Numbered from the stretch's first letter, positions 1 through 13,314 are shown. The stretch: DNA of 64,000 bases from Eopsaltria australis (GCA_034509425.1 JAVTVJ010000791.1:682001-746000), one strand, 5' to 3'. The notes: a model not told the origin generated them from the letters alone. A program made the numbers and translations.

Positions 1-180
1 GTCTCTCTCTCTCCCTGCAAAAGCCGAGAGATCTCCAAGAGCACACCGCTGCGAACTCCGAGAGCACACAGAGAGCTTATCTCTATTTCTCTGTCCCCGC
101 TTCGAGCGTAGTCTCTGAAGGAATTTCCGGGGGAGTAAGGTGTAGACAAACTGGGTGCATTTTCTCTCCCCCCCTTTACT
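1..180. other. CpG-bearing, pyrimidine-rich segment of unknown nature
   Basis: About eight CpGs occur in the first 130 bases, flanked by CT-rich runs (GTCTCTCTCTCTCC at the start, TCTCTCCCCCCC near 160-176). This is unlike the CpG-poor surroundings. It could be the tail of an LTR (U5-like), a 5' UTR or promoter edge, or a GC-richer repeat cut by the window edge. No LTR boundary, primer-binding site or coding frame could be shown. Confidence 0.3.
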
Positions 181-3100
181 CTCTTCACTCTTTCTGTCTC
201 TCTGGGCCTAACTTAAAGCTACAGAACTTAATACCCAGCATAAGCAGGACAGACGACTGGGGATACAAGCATCTTACAGTCAACCCAGGACAGTCATACG
301 CCAGCTGGGCACTGGAAATACTGAAAGGTTTGAAAAAGTTTGGAAACCATCTGTGAACCTTTTGCTGAGAGTTTTGAGAAACCATTTGTCCTAGGTAACC
401 TCAGGCACTTTCTAAAACTGATAAAAGTAGTTGTCAGGCTATAAACTGGGTTTATTCACACTCTTCCATTTCCTCTCCAAACTGCCTTTGGGTGCCCCTG
501 ATGGGAGGCTTCCAAGGGGGAGGTTAAGGAAGGTTGTTGATATGCTCTTTGATGTTTCCTTTGAGGTTTGGAAGGTTTGTTTCTGGTAATGCTCTTGGAG
601 CAATTCTGTCTGAAGGCAAGCTAAAACTCTTGATGATGTTCCTGTGACTTGGGATTTGAGCATACAGTTCGAGTGAATAGGAAGTTGATCCCAAATGTTT
701 TTCAAGAGGTCTTTGTGGTGCTATCATGAGCTGATTTCTTGAAGTGATAAAGTGGTCCATACAGATGCCTGGATTTCACAGGGGATGCCTGATCTGGAGC
801 TGGGGAAAGCAGCAAGCCCATTTAGGTTATGGGGATTTGTGTGGAGCAAGTGATCACATTTAGTCAATTCTAGACATTCTGTTTTACTCCGTATGACAGC
901 ACTTAGGAAAATACAAAGGCCAGACTGGCCTTGGTGTTGCAGAGTCCTATAATCTATACTTTTCTCTCTGTTTATATCTATGTATTTAATAATTTTAATA
1001 TTATGTATATAATTTTAACAGTTAATCTATTACCCTGTAGGACATTTAATAAAGGATAATATATACAGGATGGTTGCTGTTTTCCAACCTTTTGAAGGCT
1101 AGAAGGAAAAGTTCTTTATCATTGATGGAGATTAACATCTTCTCCGTAGTAAGTTAATTGTTTTTTAAATCTCTGCTTAAAACAAACAGGCAGGAAAATA
1201 GGCTTGGTCTGATCCCAAAGTACCAGGACCCCATAACTGAACTTGCCATCAGTCAGAAGAACTTCAGTGATGCCAAATTCAGAGCAAATAACTCCTTCTG
1301 GACTACAATGACTTACAGCTGAAATAGTCTTGGTTTTCAGGTAGTTAATGCAGTTTTACTGATGTTCCTTACAGGGTGGCAGAAGAGGTCACATCACTGA
1401 TGTGAGAGGCAGCAAGCATTTGGTACCTGGTAATTAGGTGAAAATTTACCTTTCAGAGGTTTTAGATCATGCAGACATTAGCAGAGCAAGAATAAATAGA
1501 GATTTGGCCTGAATAACCAGGTCTGATGATCCTTTCAGATGATAAAGTAATTCTGACTGAGCCTTTGCTTTGAAATCAAGCAGTGCTCTGGCATCTGTGC
1601 ACATTAAGAGACAATTGAAATGGTCATCACTGAACTCCGTTAGTCTAGGAGAGTTAGATCCTGCATTTGTGTGATTAGCTATTTTGAGCCCTGTTAGGAC
1701 AGACAGAGAAGCCGAAACTCTATTAATAGTCTGTTTTCACATAGATATTAATTTTTTGATAGAGCTGATAATAAATTGAAAGAGCAGAAGCTTAAGCTTT
1801 GCTAGGTTTAGTTTCAGTTGTATTCTTGTGTTCAAAGAATTATAGATCCTGCAAGCCCAGGTGGTAAAAAAACTGTGCGATGTCTAAAGTTGCTGTCTTG
1901 CTGAGTTGCTGATCACTTGAGGAATAGGGTGTTATGAAAGAGAAATCTAGTAATCTTAATTAAAAGACATGGCCAGTGGTCAAACTTATGCTAGGTTAGT
2001 TAGAAATGAGCAATTATGGCTTCTCTTTTCCCTATCCTAGAGAGTTTTAGACCAAACGCAGTAAAGTGAGATTCTCCTCCTTGCATGTTTATAATGTATT
2101 CATTGGCTTCTCTATTAAGTTGAAGCCAAAAATCCTTTGGTGTTCTATTTACTGAATTTATAGTGTGTTACTGAACTCTGTCTTATTCTAAAAGCAGTAG
2201 AAGATGTTGAGGTACCCACTGTTCGTGCCAGAACTTGTGAGATCTAGAAAAAAATTAAACCCTTGGCTCTAATCAGACTCTTGGTGTCCAAGTGAGGTTT
2301 CACTTGAAACCCACAGTCAGAATGTACACTTATCCCATCTAATGCTGCTTATCATCACATATCTGTCACTTGCTATGTGAGATTGAAACAGGCAGAAGCT
2401 TTCTGAAAAGATGAAGCTAAGCCTAAGACAAACACAGGAAAAACACAGCTCAGAGTGTATTCAAAATACGTCTTTAAAGATCAGCTGAGCAAAGCAGAAG
2501 TAGTATGAGAGAAAAAAGAGAGAAAGGTGCAAAACCAGATGTAACTTTGTCTTTTAACTACTACTTTATCCTCCCTTTACTTCCTGGTTTCCAACTGTGC
2601 TTTTGTAACTCTCAGCATCATTACAGCTTGAGACTGTAAGGATAAATGGAAAGCTTAAATTATAGGTAGCAATTTTCTAGATATCCTACAATTGAAGACC
2701 ATCCTTAAAAATTAATTTTTTTCGAATTCTTTGCCTGTTTCTTTATTTCTAAATCTAAGTGGTAGGCTATGTGACAAAACACCCACAAAGGAGCTCAGAA
2801 GAGACAATGGCAGGAGGGTGAGGCTGCTACGCCCATCAGAGGAGCCAGCAGCTCACTAAATGGCCATTTGCACACAAGAAGCCAAACCAAGGTCTCCTGA
2901 GGAATGAGCACCTTGTCTGGCCCCTCCTGAAAAATGGAAAAAATTAAGTGGACGGAGAGGACCTTGTATGTAAGGAGTAGTCTCACAGGGTGTTTGAGAC
3001 AACTTTTCATGATCAGATACAGCAGACAGAAAAGCAAGACATTCCTGAACCATTCTTAATGAAGGGAATATCTGCATTCTTAATAAGCTTCTGCTAATTT

Positions 3101-4078
3101 TTTTTTAGTTTAAATTGGAAATAGAATTTTTATTTCAAATTTGTGAAAACTAGACAAATGTGTGTCTTCAGCTGCAGTCTCATAAAAAGATGGCCCCCTT
3201 CCAAGATGAGATCTGTTTGAATGCGATTCTTGGGAACAGATTCATTGGGCCTCCACCTAAATGATTACAAGCCTATCTAGTGTTCTACTTCCGTGTGCCA
3301 TCTATGAGCCTGTAACTGAGTTTTGTACAGCTTTTTATCAACTGCTGTGGCCTTGGTAGTGAGCTAGTAAGAAACATGTTACAAAAATTTAGGTGGGATT
3401 TAATTTCTGTAAATCTGGGCTAACCTTTTGTCTTTATCTTTGGCTTCCAGTTTAGGGAGAAACAAGCTGTGCAGATAAGCTAAGGAAAATACCAGGAAGT
3501 AGCAATATTATTATTCAATTGTAAACAAGAGACCAAAATTTGATCAAATTATTTTAATTTTTTTTCTCTTTACCTTTCAACTCATATATGCAGATACTAT
3601 TTTGCACTTTTTGTTTACCTTGAACCAAGATGAACACTTCTGTAACATACTACATTGTACTATAAAACAAGGCATATTTTGGAACTGAACATATGTAAAT
3701 TATCTGTCTACCATATATTTCAGAACTGCTCTCCATAAGTTAAATCAGAAGGGTTGCTGATGTAGCCAACATGGAGAAAGCTACAATTTAAGTAGCATTT
3801 ATTGAAACACAGCTTTTGCATTCAGAACTAGGAGTTTTTTCTACTTGTTTACAACCCTGAAGAAGGGAGACAGGCCACTGTGAAACTCTGACATGCAGTT
3901 TTTTGAGGAAGGAGAGAGAAGAAAAAAGGAGTTCATTACAACCCTATTAGCCAGATATTTACCTCCTTACTATAAACTGACATCTAAAGATAAAACACAG
4001 CCCTATGATTAAAGGCAATTTTCAAAACATGTAAAACTGAGAGATGAAGAACCATACCTTAGCCAGGAATCCTTTGTA
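181..4078. other. Intergenic stretch without recognisable gene
   Basis: This is AT-rich sequence lying downstream of CWC27. Short open frames at 185-385, 439-760 and 2795-3077 resemble no family I know and overlap each other in several frames. An AATAAA at about 1049 on the plus strand could end a transcript entering from the left, such as a convergent neighbour, but nothing else supports that. Confidence 0.5.
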
Positions 4079-4760
4079 CTAGTTTCTTATACCAACTAAC
4101 ATGTACTTCAACCCAAGTAAACAATCAACCTGATCATCCCCCAGCCTGTACTGATACTGGCTTTTCACCCAACCCAGGCGAAAAGCCTTGCATTTGGTCT
4201 TGCTGAACTTCCTGAGGTTCATGTGGACCCACTTCTTAAGCTTGTCCAAGTCCCTCTGGATGGCATCCAATCACTCAGGTGTGTTAAGTACACCACTCAG
4301 CTTGGTGCCATCTGCAAACTTGCTGAGACTGCAGTTGGTCTCTTCATCTGTGTCATTAAAGAAGGTATCAGACAGCAGAGGTCCCATAACAGACCCCTGG
4401 GGGACACCAGTCATCACTGATCTTCATTTGTCCTGTTAACCAATACCCTCCGCAGGTCACCATCCTGCTTGTCCACCTAACAGTCCACACATCAAATCCA
4501 TTTCTCTCCATTTAGAGAGGCAAACAGCGGCAAGGTGACGCTGACAGGTTGGTAGTTCCCAGGATCCTCCATTCACCCTTTTAAAAAATATGTGCAATGT
4601 TTCAATTTTTTTCACTGGGGACCCCACCTGACTTCACACACCACAGAGGGGGCTTGGCAACCACGTTAGCCTATTCCCTCAGGACTCTGGGATGGACCTC
4701 ATCAGGTCCCACAGTCTTATGTACAATCTGGTTCCTCACATGGTCATGAACCTAAAGTTC
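4079..4760 (-). mobile_element. CR1 LINE fragment (reverse-transcriptase C-terminal part)
   Basis: The minus strand encodes a decayed CR1 ORF2 segment, with MDAIQRDLDKLKKWVHMNLR followed by KFSKTKCKAFRLG and a YRLGDDQ motif. Upstream in the element there are degraded equivalents of the conserved CR1 positions. On the plus strand the familiar antisense phrases appear, such as CCCTGGGGGACACCAGT. The copy has frameshifts and stops, lacks both ends of a full element and is dead. Confidence 0.85.
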
Positions 4761-5524
4761 ACTTACAAAACCAAAGACACACTTCACTTTCACTCAATTT
4801 TTAGGGAAAGATTTTTGAATCATGGACAACCTGGAGTTCAGTGTTAGAGAGCAAAATTTCTTTCTCCCACGTCTGGTGCAATAAAAAAATCAAGGAAGGT
4901 ATGAAGTGTAAAGTAAGAAGGAGAAGAAACAAAACAGCTCATTTTAAGACTAATCCATGTAGGAAACCCACAATTTGTCTGTGAATAGGAGAAAAATCAC
5001 AATTTAATTGTTCAGTGTTTTGCAATGATTTTGGATTATATGTAGCCTGAAGCCTTGTGGTCAAACCAGTATCAGCTGAAGGCAGTTTATAACAAAGAAA
5101 GAGGAAAAAAAGAATAAAATCTTTACTTGACCTTGTAATTACTTGTCAACTTTTGTAATAGAGTTCTCTGTATTTTACAAACCACAAAGAAGGAATGTAC
5201 TTTCTGTCCTGAGAAATGAGCTCTTCTGCAAACTGCTGAGGTCCTTCTATCTGACATTAGTTTTCTATACAGTTTTACACTTTCAAAAGTTTTAAAGACC
5301 TGTCCTGTGAAACCTTAGAAAATAAAAAGGCCTATAAGTATTGTTTCCTTAGTGTGAGCTATTTCATTATTGAAGTTCTAAAGACATAAAAATGTAAATG
5401 TAGTTTTTTGTGTTTAAGACAAAGAAGATCATATTAGATATTTTAGAGATTCAGAAGCTTTGCACAAAATAAAAGAAAATGGCCTCTATCTCATCTTCCT
5501 CTAATACTTTATTTGTTAATCGTA

Positions 5525-5588
5525 GTATAAAATTAATGAAGTATAAAAACAAAAAGGTATAAAAATAGCAAGGTATAAAAAAATAATA
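5525..5588 (+). repeat. 16-bp tandem repeat, four units, each starting GTATAAAA
   Basis: GTATAAAA begins at 5525, 5541, 5557 and 5573, an exact 16-bp period, with the second half of each unit diverged. This is a small minisatellite. Confidence 0.85.
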
Positions 5589-8500
5589 ATAATTCCACAG
5601 AATTGCTGTTGTTTTTCAGCTTTTTAAATTTAAGAATTACTAACCAGGATGATAGTGCTAACAGGAAAACTGTTTGGAATTCTGGATTCTGTTGTTAACA
5701 AAACTCATCATTTTTGAACAGGTCCTTGATGCAATGCATAGGAGTTTTGCACATAGGGCCAAATACATTCTGCAACTTTATTTGCTCTGTTACTTCTGAT
5801 ACTGTAACTGTTGATGAAATAACAAGCAAATCAACAACTAAACCTGACCATATTTCCTGTGCTTTTAAAAATTTTGCTAAGTAAATAGTTTTGTTAACTT
5901 TCTGATTGTTTCTTATGGAAATTGATGCAATGGTATCTAAGCATTCTCAAATAATAGTCAAGTATCGCTAATATTTTCAAAACACTTTAAACAGGTTAAT
6001 AGGTTCCATATTTCACAATTTAATAGATCAGAACTAAGTCTTGCAATTCAGCTCTATAACCCACTTTGGATGTTCAGTTTCCAAAGTCTTCGAATAATTT
6101 TTTTTCTGTTTTTTGTTTGTTTCTTTCTTTCTTGTAGCCCATGTAGCATTGTATGGCATTGTATAGCATTCACTAAAATGAAAAGTCTTATGCAGAGACA
6201 GATCCAGAGCAAAATACTCCAGATTACCGCTTATCAGCCCTGACTATGAAACCAGACTCTTCTTTCTGCAGTTCTGGCTTTGTTCAAATATTTCTCCCAG
6301 CGTTTTTGGCCAAAGCAGAATGCTTTCAGAAGACAGTCTTTTGTACTTCATATGCAGTCTTGATTCACCCTCCAAGCCTCAAACATACAGAATGGGGCAG
6401 AGGTCATTAATGAAAAATTGTTTTGTGATCATTAAAGTATGCAACATAACATCATGGACAGATGAGGGGAGGGAGGATTGCAGACTCATAGGGAGTGTCC
6501 TGAGGTTCAGGCTCTCCCTGCTGAAATGCTATTACTTCTCTCCGTTTTAGGAATTGCCACGTTCACAGGAAAGGAATGCAGTGGTGTTTAGTCTCTTAGA
6601 CTGGAATCAACATTTACACAAGAAAATGTTAGACAAGTAAGTAAATAGCTATTTACCCAACCTCAGGATTAACTCCACAGTTACAAAGTTAACTTAGATG
6701 AACTCCTGAAGGATTTTTTCCGTTCATCTGGGGAAGACTTTCATACTTCACATCAAGACTAAGACTCAACCCTCCCAAATTCTGTCTCGTACATAAAATG
6801 ATACATGTAATACTGAGCTTGCCCTGAGGTGTTGCTCAGATTCAGCCCCCTTTCTTGCTAATACAAGCACATTCAGAATTGAATGTCACTTGTGCTTGTG
6901 GCTTGTTCACAACCCCTACCTGCCTTGGACTAGAAGAGCCCTTGGGGCAAGTTTCAGGCTCCCAACATAAGCAGAAATTTTAATGACTGTCCTGCTGCTA
7001 AAATATATACAAAATGTTACACTGTTGTGAGAGGAATTTTGAACGGATGATTTGGGATTTGATTCTAAGTGCATGTATAATTGCTTTGTAAACTGAAACC
7101 TATTTTTCAAATAGGCAAACGGAGAATTTCAAAAGCATGCACAAACTTTTGCTAGTTCTTATCTGAAACTAGACAGGATGGTTTTAAGTAACTTTCTGTA
7201 TGGTAATAATTTTGCAGAGAATATTACTAGCCTTGGGTTCGAGAAATGCCTTTGTAAAAGACTGATGCCCTTTCAGCTCCCTTCCCTGTTAGATCTGACC
7301 TGAGCACACATAAAAAGGTAGCTGAAATAATGTTGCATAAGCAAGTCTTAGTTTCATATCTTTATAACTCTTGAGTGACTGATTTTGAAAATCATACAGC
7401 TTTCTCCAAGGTGCTTTTTTCATTCAAAATAGTCTGAAATCTTCAGCCTATCAAAGCAAGCACTTTGAATTAAGCAAATAATTGGCAGCAATAATAGGTT
7501 GCTGTCCTCTATGTGGACCTTGGATGTTTTGACAGTGGTTTTCATGAATCAGGTGGGTGAGGGAAAAGGGAAGTCAAAGATGAGTATTTTCACTAAGATA
7601 ATGTTTTTTTAAAACTCTCTGTTTTTTTTCTAAACTTTTTTCTCAGAAACAGCTGGATAATTTTGACTGGTACATTAAGTATGGCCTGCTTGCCTGCAGA
7701 GACTGCTCCTCCCAAGATCTCAGATTGCATTACTGTCTTACAAAAAGCTGACAAATTGTCAAGGTGTGAGTCTTTACCTCTTACAGACAGGGACACAAAG
7801 TAAAATATAGTCTTTTATTACTAGAATTAGCATAAGTTCTAGGGAAGTGCTATAGAGGAAAATCCTTAACCTTGCTATTTAATATATTGCAAGCAGGCAT
7901 CCTTGGGTTTTTTTGTAGTAAAACAGCAAAAAGTTAAGAAATGCTAAGATTTGAAATTGCTTACTGCTGAGTGGAGTTTATCATTTGAGGCTCAATAATG
8001 TGCTAAATGCACAGTATGGCTTTTCATTCAGAGCTGGCACATGTCCTGCTGGCTCTGTTTGGGTGGAATTTTCATGTGCTTGCCTGCAAAATGCCATGTA
8101 AACAAATACTACGGGGGTAATTTCCAAGAATATGTAATGGCTAGATGCACAAGAGCATGTTGTGTCAGAGTAATGGGATATCTCCCTTAGTGGCACATGC
8201 CTTTACCCCTGGTTTAAGGTGTCCCATAGCTTGGTGTTTGAGGAAAAAAAAATATGAGAAAAAGCATAGGTGAGGTATGGATTCTAAGCCTCAGGACAGA
8301 CATAAGTGCATGCACCCTGGTCTCCACTGGTCATAATCACAAGGTATGAGATAATGATATTTCCTTTGTGACTTCTTTGGAAATATATATTGGTCTGAGT
8401 GCATACACCCACAAGTGAGAAAAGGTCAACATCTCTATTCTGCATGTAAGGATTAACCTAGTTCACCCCTGCTTAAAGCACCTAAAGTGGTATGCATTTA

Positions 8501-9273
8501 GGTACATACCTAAATGTTCTTATTGCCTTTGGTAACTAGTTATTTACAGACATAGGTAGGGAGGCTTAAGGAGCAAGGTTTTCATGGGTATCTAAATGGA
8601 TGCAAGTGTTGAGCCTCCTTATGAGCTTAATATATTGACTTCCCCTGTTCTGATAGTAACCAAAAAATATTTCTCTTTGTTTGGCTGAAGGTCAGGCTTA
8701 AACCATTTTCCTGGCTCATGCTAATTAAATAAGATTAGGAATGAAAAAAAAAATCTGTTTTAATATATTTGTGAGCTGAATGTTCTTGCAAAACCTACAC
8801 TGCATTTAAGTAACGTCAGAAACTGTTTTAAGAAGGATGACTTCTGAGAATAAGCATTGATTTTTGTGGGTTTTGACTAGCTAAAATATAGTAACTGGGT
8901 GTTTGGAGTTTTTAAAACTGTCTTCCAAGTTTCACTTAGCTTCTCTTCCCTCTGGGGTAAGTTATGCCCTTTGGAATCTTGGAAAGGAACAATAAGATTT
9001 GATACATGTTTATACAAAACAATTCAGTTAATAGCTGAAGGGGATAGTTCTGTGAAAGTGGCATGATTTATAAAACACAAGGTCAGCTTGGAGTTTTTGA
9101 AGCCTTAAGAAATGGATGATTACAGTGCACCATATGGGATCAGAGATAGCATAGATTGCACCTGCAGTTGCTTTTTCAACCTTTGTACTCTGTGCAATTG
9201 ATTGCTCAGAGGCCCCTGAGGCTATCCAAGATGATACGGTCTGACCTGCTAAAATGAAGAATGAAAATATAAG

Positions 9274-9363
9274 GTAAAAAGAAAAAAAAAAACAAAACAC
9301 TAAAAAAAAGCCACCAAAAAAAAAAAAAAAAAAAGAAGAAGAAAGAAAAAAAGAAAAAAAAAT
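9274..9363 (+). repeat. Long A-rich, strand-asymmetric tract
   Basis: Nearly 90 nt of A with scattered G and C, including 19 consecutive A at 9316-9334 and GAAGAAGAAAG runs. A further A run lies at about 9419-9428. It could be an expanded poly(A) relic of a retro-insertion, but no retrocopy is recognisable upstream. Confidence 0.8.
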
Positions 9364-9997
9364 AGTGTATGCAGAGAAAGAGTGCCAAAAGATATTAGAA
9401 GCTATTCTGTGTTGAGTAAAAAAAAAAACCACATCACAACTCTTACTTGTTTTTGATCTTACTGTACATAACTAGCAAGTGGTCCATACAACTGTGTAAC
9501 ATACTTGTAACATCATCTGTGTTAATTTCTTTGTTCAATCAGTGTTTTCAAAGGCTATAAGAGAATGGTAGGAATAAAGAGGGGAAAGACAGTCCATAGG
9601 TTCTTAGCCTCCAGTGAGGTTAACTGTGTAGTTTAGAATACACAGATATTAAATGATGCATGATGACAATTCAGAATGGTGCTACATAGAGCTGGCCTTA
9701 TAAAATATTGGAGATGCTAAGATGGCTATTTTTATTGTTTCTCTTCTCACAATTTTTACATTTAAAAATAAATTGTATTGAACTTCCAGCACTGCTCTTG
9801 TCCATCTGTCCTGACTTCCCTAATGCAATGCACTTTGTTTTTTTACCAAGTGTGCTTTTGCTCTCCTAGGGTAAACATAGTTCTGCTGAATTTGTGTGTT
9901 AATTGATATATGACCTTATATGAAACTCTTGCTGTGATCTTGGTACACAGATTTAGTACACAAATACTTCACGCATTTTTAGAAATAAAAGAAACCC

Positions 9998-10048
9998 CCA
10001 AACAAACAAACAAACAAAAACAAAAAAACAAACAGACAAAACCCAAAA
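9998..10048 (+). repeat. (CAAA)n-type microsatellite
   Basis: CAAACAAACAAACAAAC grades into A-rich CAAAAACAAAAAAACAAAC. This is a simple repeat about 180 bp before a CR1 3' end. Confidence 0.85.
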
Positions 10049-10178
10049 AAACCCTGATTCTAGGTTGCAAATTTTTTCGTGCTTGTACCGGCATTTCTTA
10101 CTGCATGGTAAATCTTTCTTTGCTTTTGGTTTTCTTTTCCTCGGTGAATTCAGCTCTTTCTCATCACTGCTGTTATCA

Positions 10179-10296
10179 AAGGTCAGGCTGTGTGGGGCTT
10201 TGATTAACCTGGTCTAGTGGGTGGCATCCCTGTCATAGAACCCTCCTGACTTTTGAGGCCCCTTCCAACCCAAACCGCTCTCTGATTCTATGATGT
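10179..10296 (+). mobile_element. CR1 LINE 3' end, severely 5'-truncated
   Basis: The plus strand reads AACCTGGTCTAGTGGG, then CCCCTTCCAACCCAAACC and ends with GATTCTATGATG, the canonical CR1 3' terminus. Only about 115 bp remain, as expected for a 5'-truncated LINE insertion. Confidence 0.87.
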
Positions 10297-12154
10297 ATGT
10301 ATTCCAAGCTCATTTTTGTTTTCTGATGATCAGAAATGTTGTCCATAACAAGAAGCTGACATGGTGATTAGGGCAGTTAGAAGAGCCACTTAATGAACTA
10401 AACATCTCACTGAAACTAAAAATAGTGGTATTTCTTTAATTGTTGCAAACTGATGAAGTGTGCCAGTCTTTTAACACCACTTCCCACAGAAACTATTTCC
10501 CCCCTCTAGTAAAGATAATTTGTGTGAGAAACTCTGGACAAGAGTGTGCACAGGCTTGCTGATAAGAAGGCTGAAGGCTTTTACTTAAGTATAAAGGCTG
10601 TTTTGTGGCTCAGCCTCTTCCTATGATTACGACGATGTTTTTTAAAGTTTCATCTTGTTAAAAATGTTCATACTTCTGCTTTGAAAAAGTTATCTTTCAT
10701 GGTTGTATAGTTCTTTCCTCCACCAGTAATGTGAAGTGGTATGAGAGAAGATCCTTAAAGAAGTTTGTGGACTAATTGATTACCTGACTCTCAGCTCCAT
10801 GTGCCAAATCACATCATGGCAAGAAAATTGGTGTTTGGAGTATTTTTAAATTTGGCAGTTCAAATTTTGTACTCAAGAGTCCAAGTGCAGAAATAGAGAA
10901 CTGTAAGTATGTTCTTCTGATCATAGATTCTTCAATTTCTGATGATAGTAAATTGTTATAAATAGAAAGTACAAATTAAAAATACAAACTAATGTCCTCC
11001 AGAGCAAATAACAATGTAATTTAGAAGAATTAATTTGGTGGAGTGCTTTGGAAGAGAAAGGGAAGGGATTGCACAGATCCACTTACTACTTTTAGTCTTT
11101 TGACCTTAAATAAATGAATCTCTTTAAATTTTTCCTCTTTTATCTCACTTTGACCATGCAAATTGTAGTGCCTGCATTTATAACAGTGCTTACATATTAA
11201 AAGACACTTCTGAAAGTGTCCCTTCAACACTGAGTTGTGACTCATACGTCCTTCAGTGGTGTTCTGCTGCTGCTCTGTAATCTCTGAGCACTATTTACGT
11301 GTCTTCATGGCTTGTGGTACTTCTGAAATTTCTCTTAAGTGGTCAGATATATTTGCTGGGTTATTCAATTAACTTCTGCTTCTGTGAGGTTGGAGCCTGC
11401 CACTGGTGTGAACACACTCATGCTGAACTGACTGATGCAGCTGTCTGTGATAGGTGCTTTATCAGGAAGAACTGCTCTCTTCAACTAAAAATGCCCTGTG
11501 ACAATCAGCATGAACACAGATATGGGATGTATCTTCTTGCCTTTAACACAGATAAATGGCCTTTACTGCATGTCCCCTTTTCTATTGCTAGGTGATCGAT
11601 ATTAAAGGTGAAGACATATCCAAAGAAACAAGAAAAGTTTTGCAAATGTGAGTTTCCTGTCTTCCCTTTCTCCTTATTATTTCCGTATCTTGTATCAGTG
11701 TCACACAAATTTTTTATTTTCTCTAGTGAGCCTTTCCTATATCTGTGGCTACAGCTCAATGCATTTGTTCTCTGGCTCCTTCCTTCCTCCAATGAATGTG
11801 GTAATTGCATCAATTCTTTCCCCAGCTCTTTTGTAATACCCTGTTCTCAGTAACCTGTCATAAATCTTTTCTATAAGGTTTACAGTTCTCCTCTCTTCCG
11901 CTGGGTATTTAAGTCATCTGGGTCTAGTGGCTTTCAGGAGTTCTAATTGCCTTCTTATCTGTTTTATGATGAGGGTAAAACTTTTCAACAATTCACTCCC
12001 CCAAGCCTAAGAAAACATACCTCAGTCCCTTGGATGCTATCTTCTTTCTTCTTGTGTGGACTGTCAAGGAAAAAAAATAGTACACCTGCAACATACTGAC
12101 CATCTATCACTTGCTTCCTTCTTTGATCAGCTAGTCTTCCTCCTGTATAATTTT

Positions 12155-12290
12155 GTTTTGTTTTGATGGCATGTTTTTCTTTTTGTTTTTGGGGTTTTTT
12201 TTGTGTGGTTGGTTGGTTGGGGATTTTTGGGCTTTGTTTTTTTTTTTTGGTGTGGGCTTTTTTTTTTTTTTTTTTGGCTATCCTTTTTTA
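12155..12290 (+). repeat. T/G-rich low-complexity tract
   Basis: Runs of T (two of about 14-19) are interspersed with TTTTG units and with GGTTGGTTGGTTGGGG at 12207-12222. The composition is strongly strand-asymmetric. Confidence 0.85.
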
Positions 12291-13314
12291 GTTGTTTTTC
12301 CATTTAGGAACCGTCTTAATTATATGTTATAATTACTTTGGTTACATCCTATATGCCTTATTTATTCCCTCTCTGGGAAACATGAATTTCTGACAACCTG
12401 CTCTTTCTCCCTTGCTTCTGCTCCCTTGATTCTGCTTTTTTTCCCCCAGAATTTTATGTTATTTCATGTTTATGGTGCATGTTTTTTGCAAAATGGCACA
12501 CAAAAAGCACTGCCCATGTAGCTAAATGTGGATCTATTTTACCTGTAGCTATTTCAATAACTCTAAATATGTGTTTCCTTGCCAAGTGATTCAAACCTCT
12601 TTTTATTGATTGCCTAGAACTAAAAACCAAAAAGCCTATTGGTCCTATCACTATCCAAACAAACAGACTGTCACATTGCTTGCAGTTTTCAAAGCTCTCA
12701 CTGCATGTTCTAAAGTTGGTGTGTGGCATGTTTGTTTTTGGTTGTTTGCAGTTGTTTTTTTGTGTGTGTGCTAACACCTTAGTGTGGGAGGGGGAATGGA
12801 AGGAATATTGGCTGAGTGCAAATGTCTGAGTCCAAATGAATTGCACAGGAGACTGGGAAATGTGAAATCAATCTAAACAATCAGGCCCTATTTCGGCATA
12901 TGAAAATGGAAAAAGTAAAAGTAATTTAATGAAATGATAAAGTATGTAAAGTTATGTAAGAGTAAGAATTCTAAAGGTTTAGTTATACTTGTCCTTTCCT
13001 TCTAAGATCTATCAAGTGATAATCTACTATTTGCAGATTAAACCATTTCCAGATACTTTCAGTAACATATCCCGTTTCATAAATGTTTAACATCTACATT
13101 TATTTATTGCTTTCTAATTTTATTAAATTTATTTTAGTATTACATTTATTTACAGATTTTCCATCCTCTACTGCTATTTTTTTGGTAAACTTATATTAGC
13201 CCAGGAGAGACTGGGTGAAATCACTGCACATGGTTCCTGCACATGGAGGGAAGGAGTAGCTGCTTGTTGAAAGAACCTGCAGAAGCACTAGAGACAGGAA
13301 GTAATATCTTCTTT

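Larger units (their letters stand above)
4761..10178. other. Intergenic stretch with low-complexity tracts only
   Basis: No gene is recognised. The stretch contains the 16-bp repeat at 5525-5588, a T-rich run near 6095-6135 followed by a short 10-bp-period repeat (6144-6172), the A-rich tract at 9274-9363 and a (CAAA)n tract near 9998-10048. Open frames here, including the 134-residue one at 9028-9432 on the minus strand, are driven by the poly-A/T tract. Confidence 0.5.

Noticed and set aside
9028..9432. 134-codon minus-strand frame rich in Phe
   Set aside because: It exists only because a poly-A tract reads as poly-Phe on the other strand.
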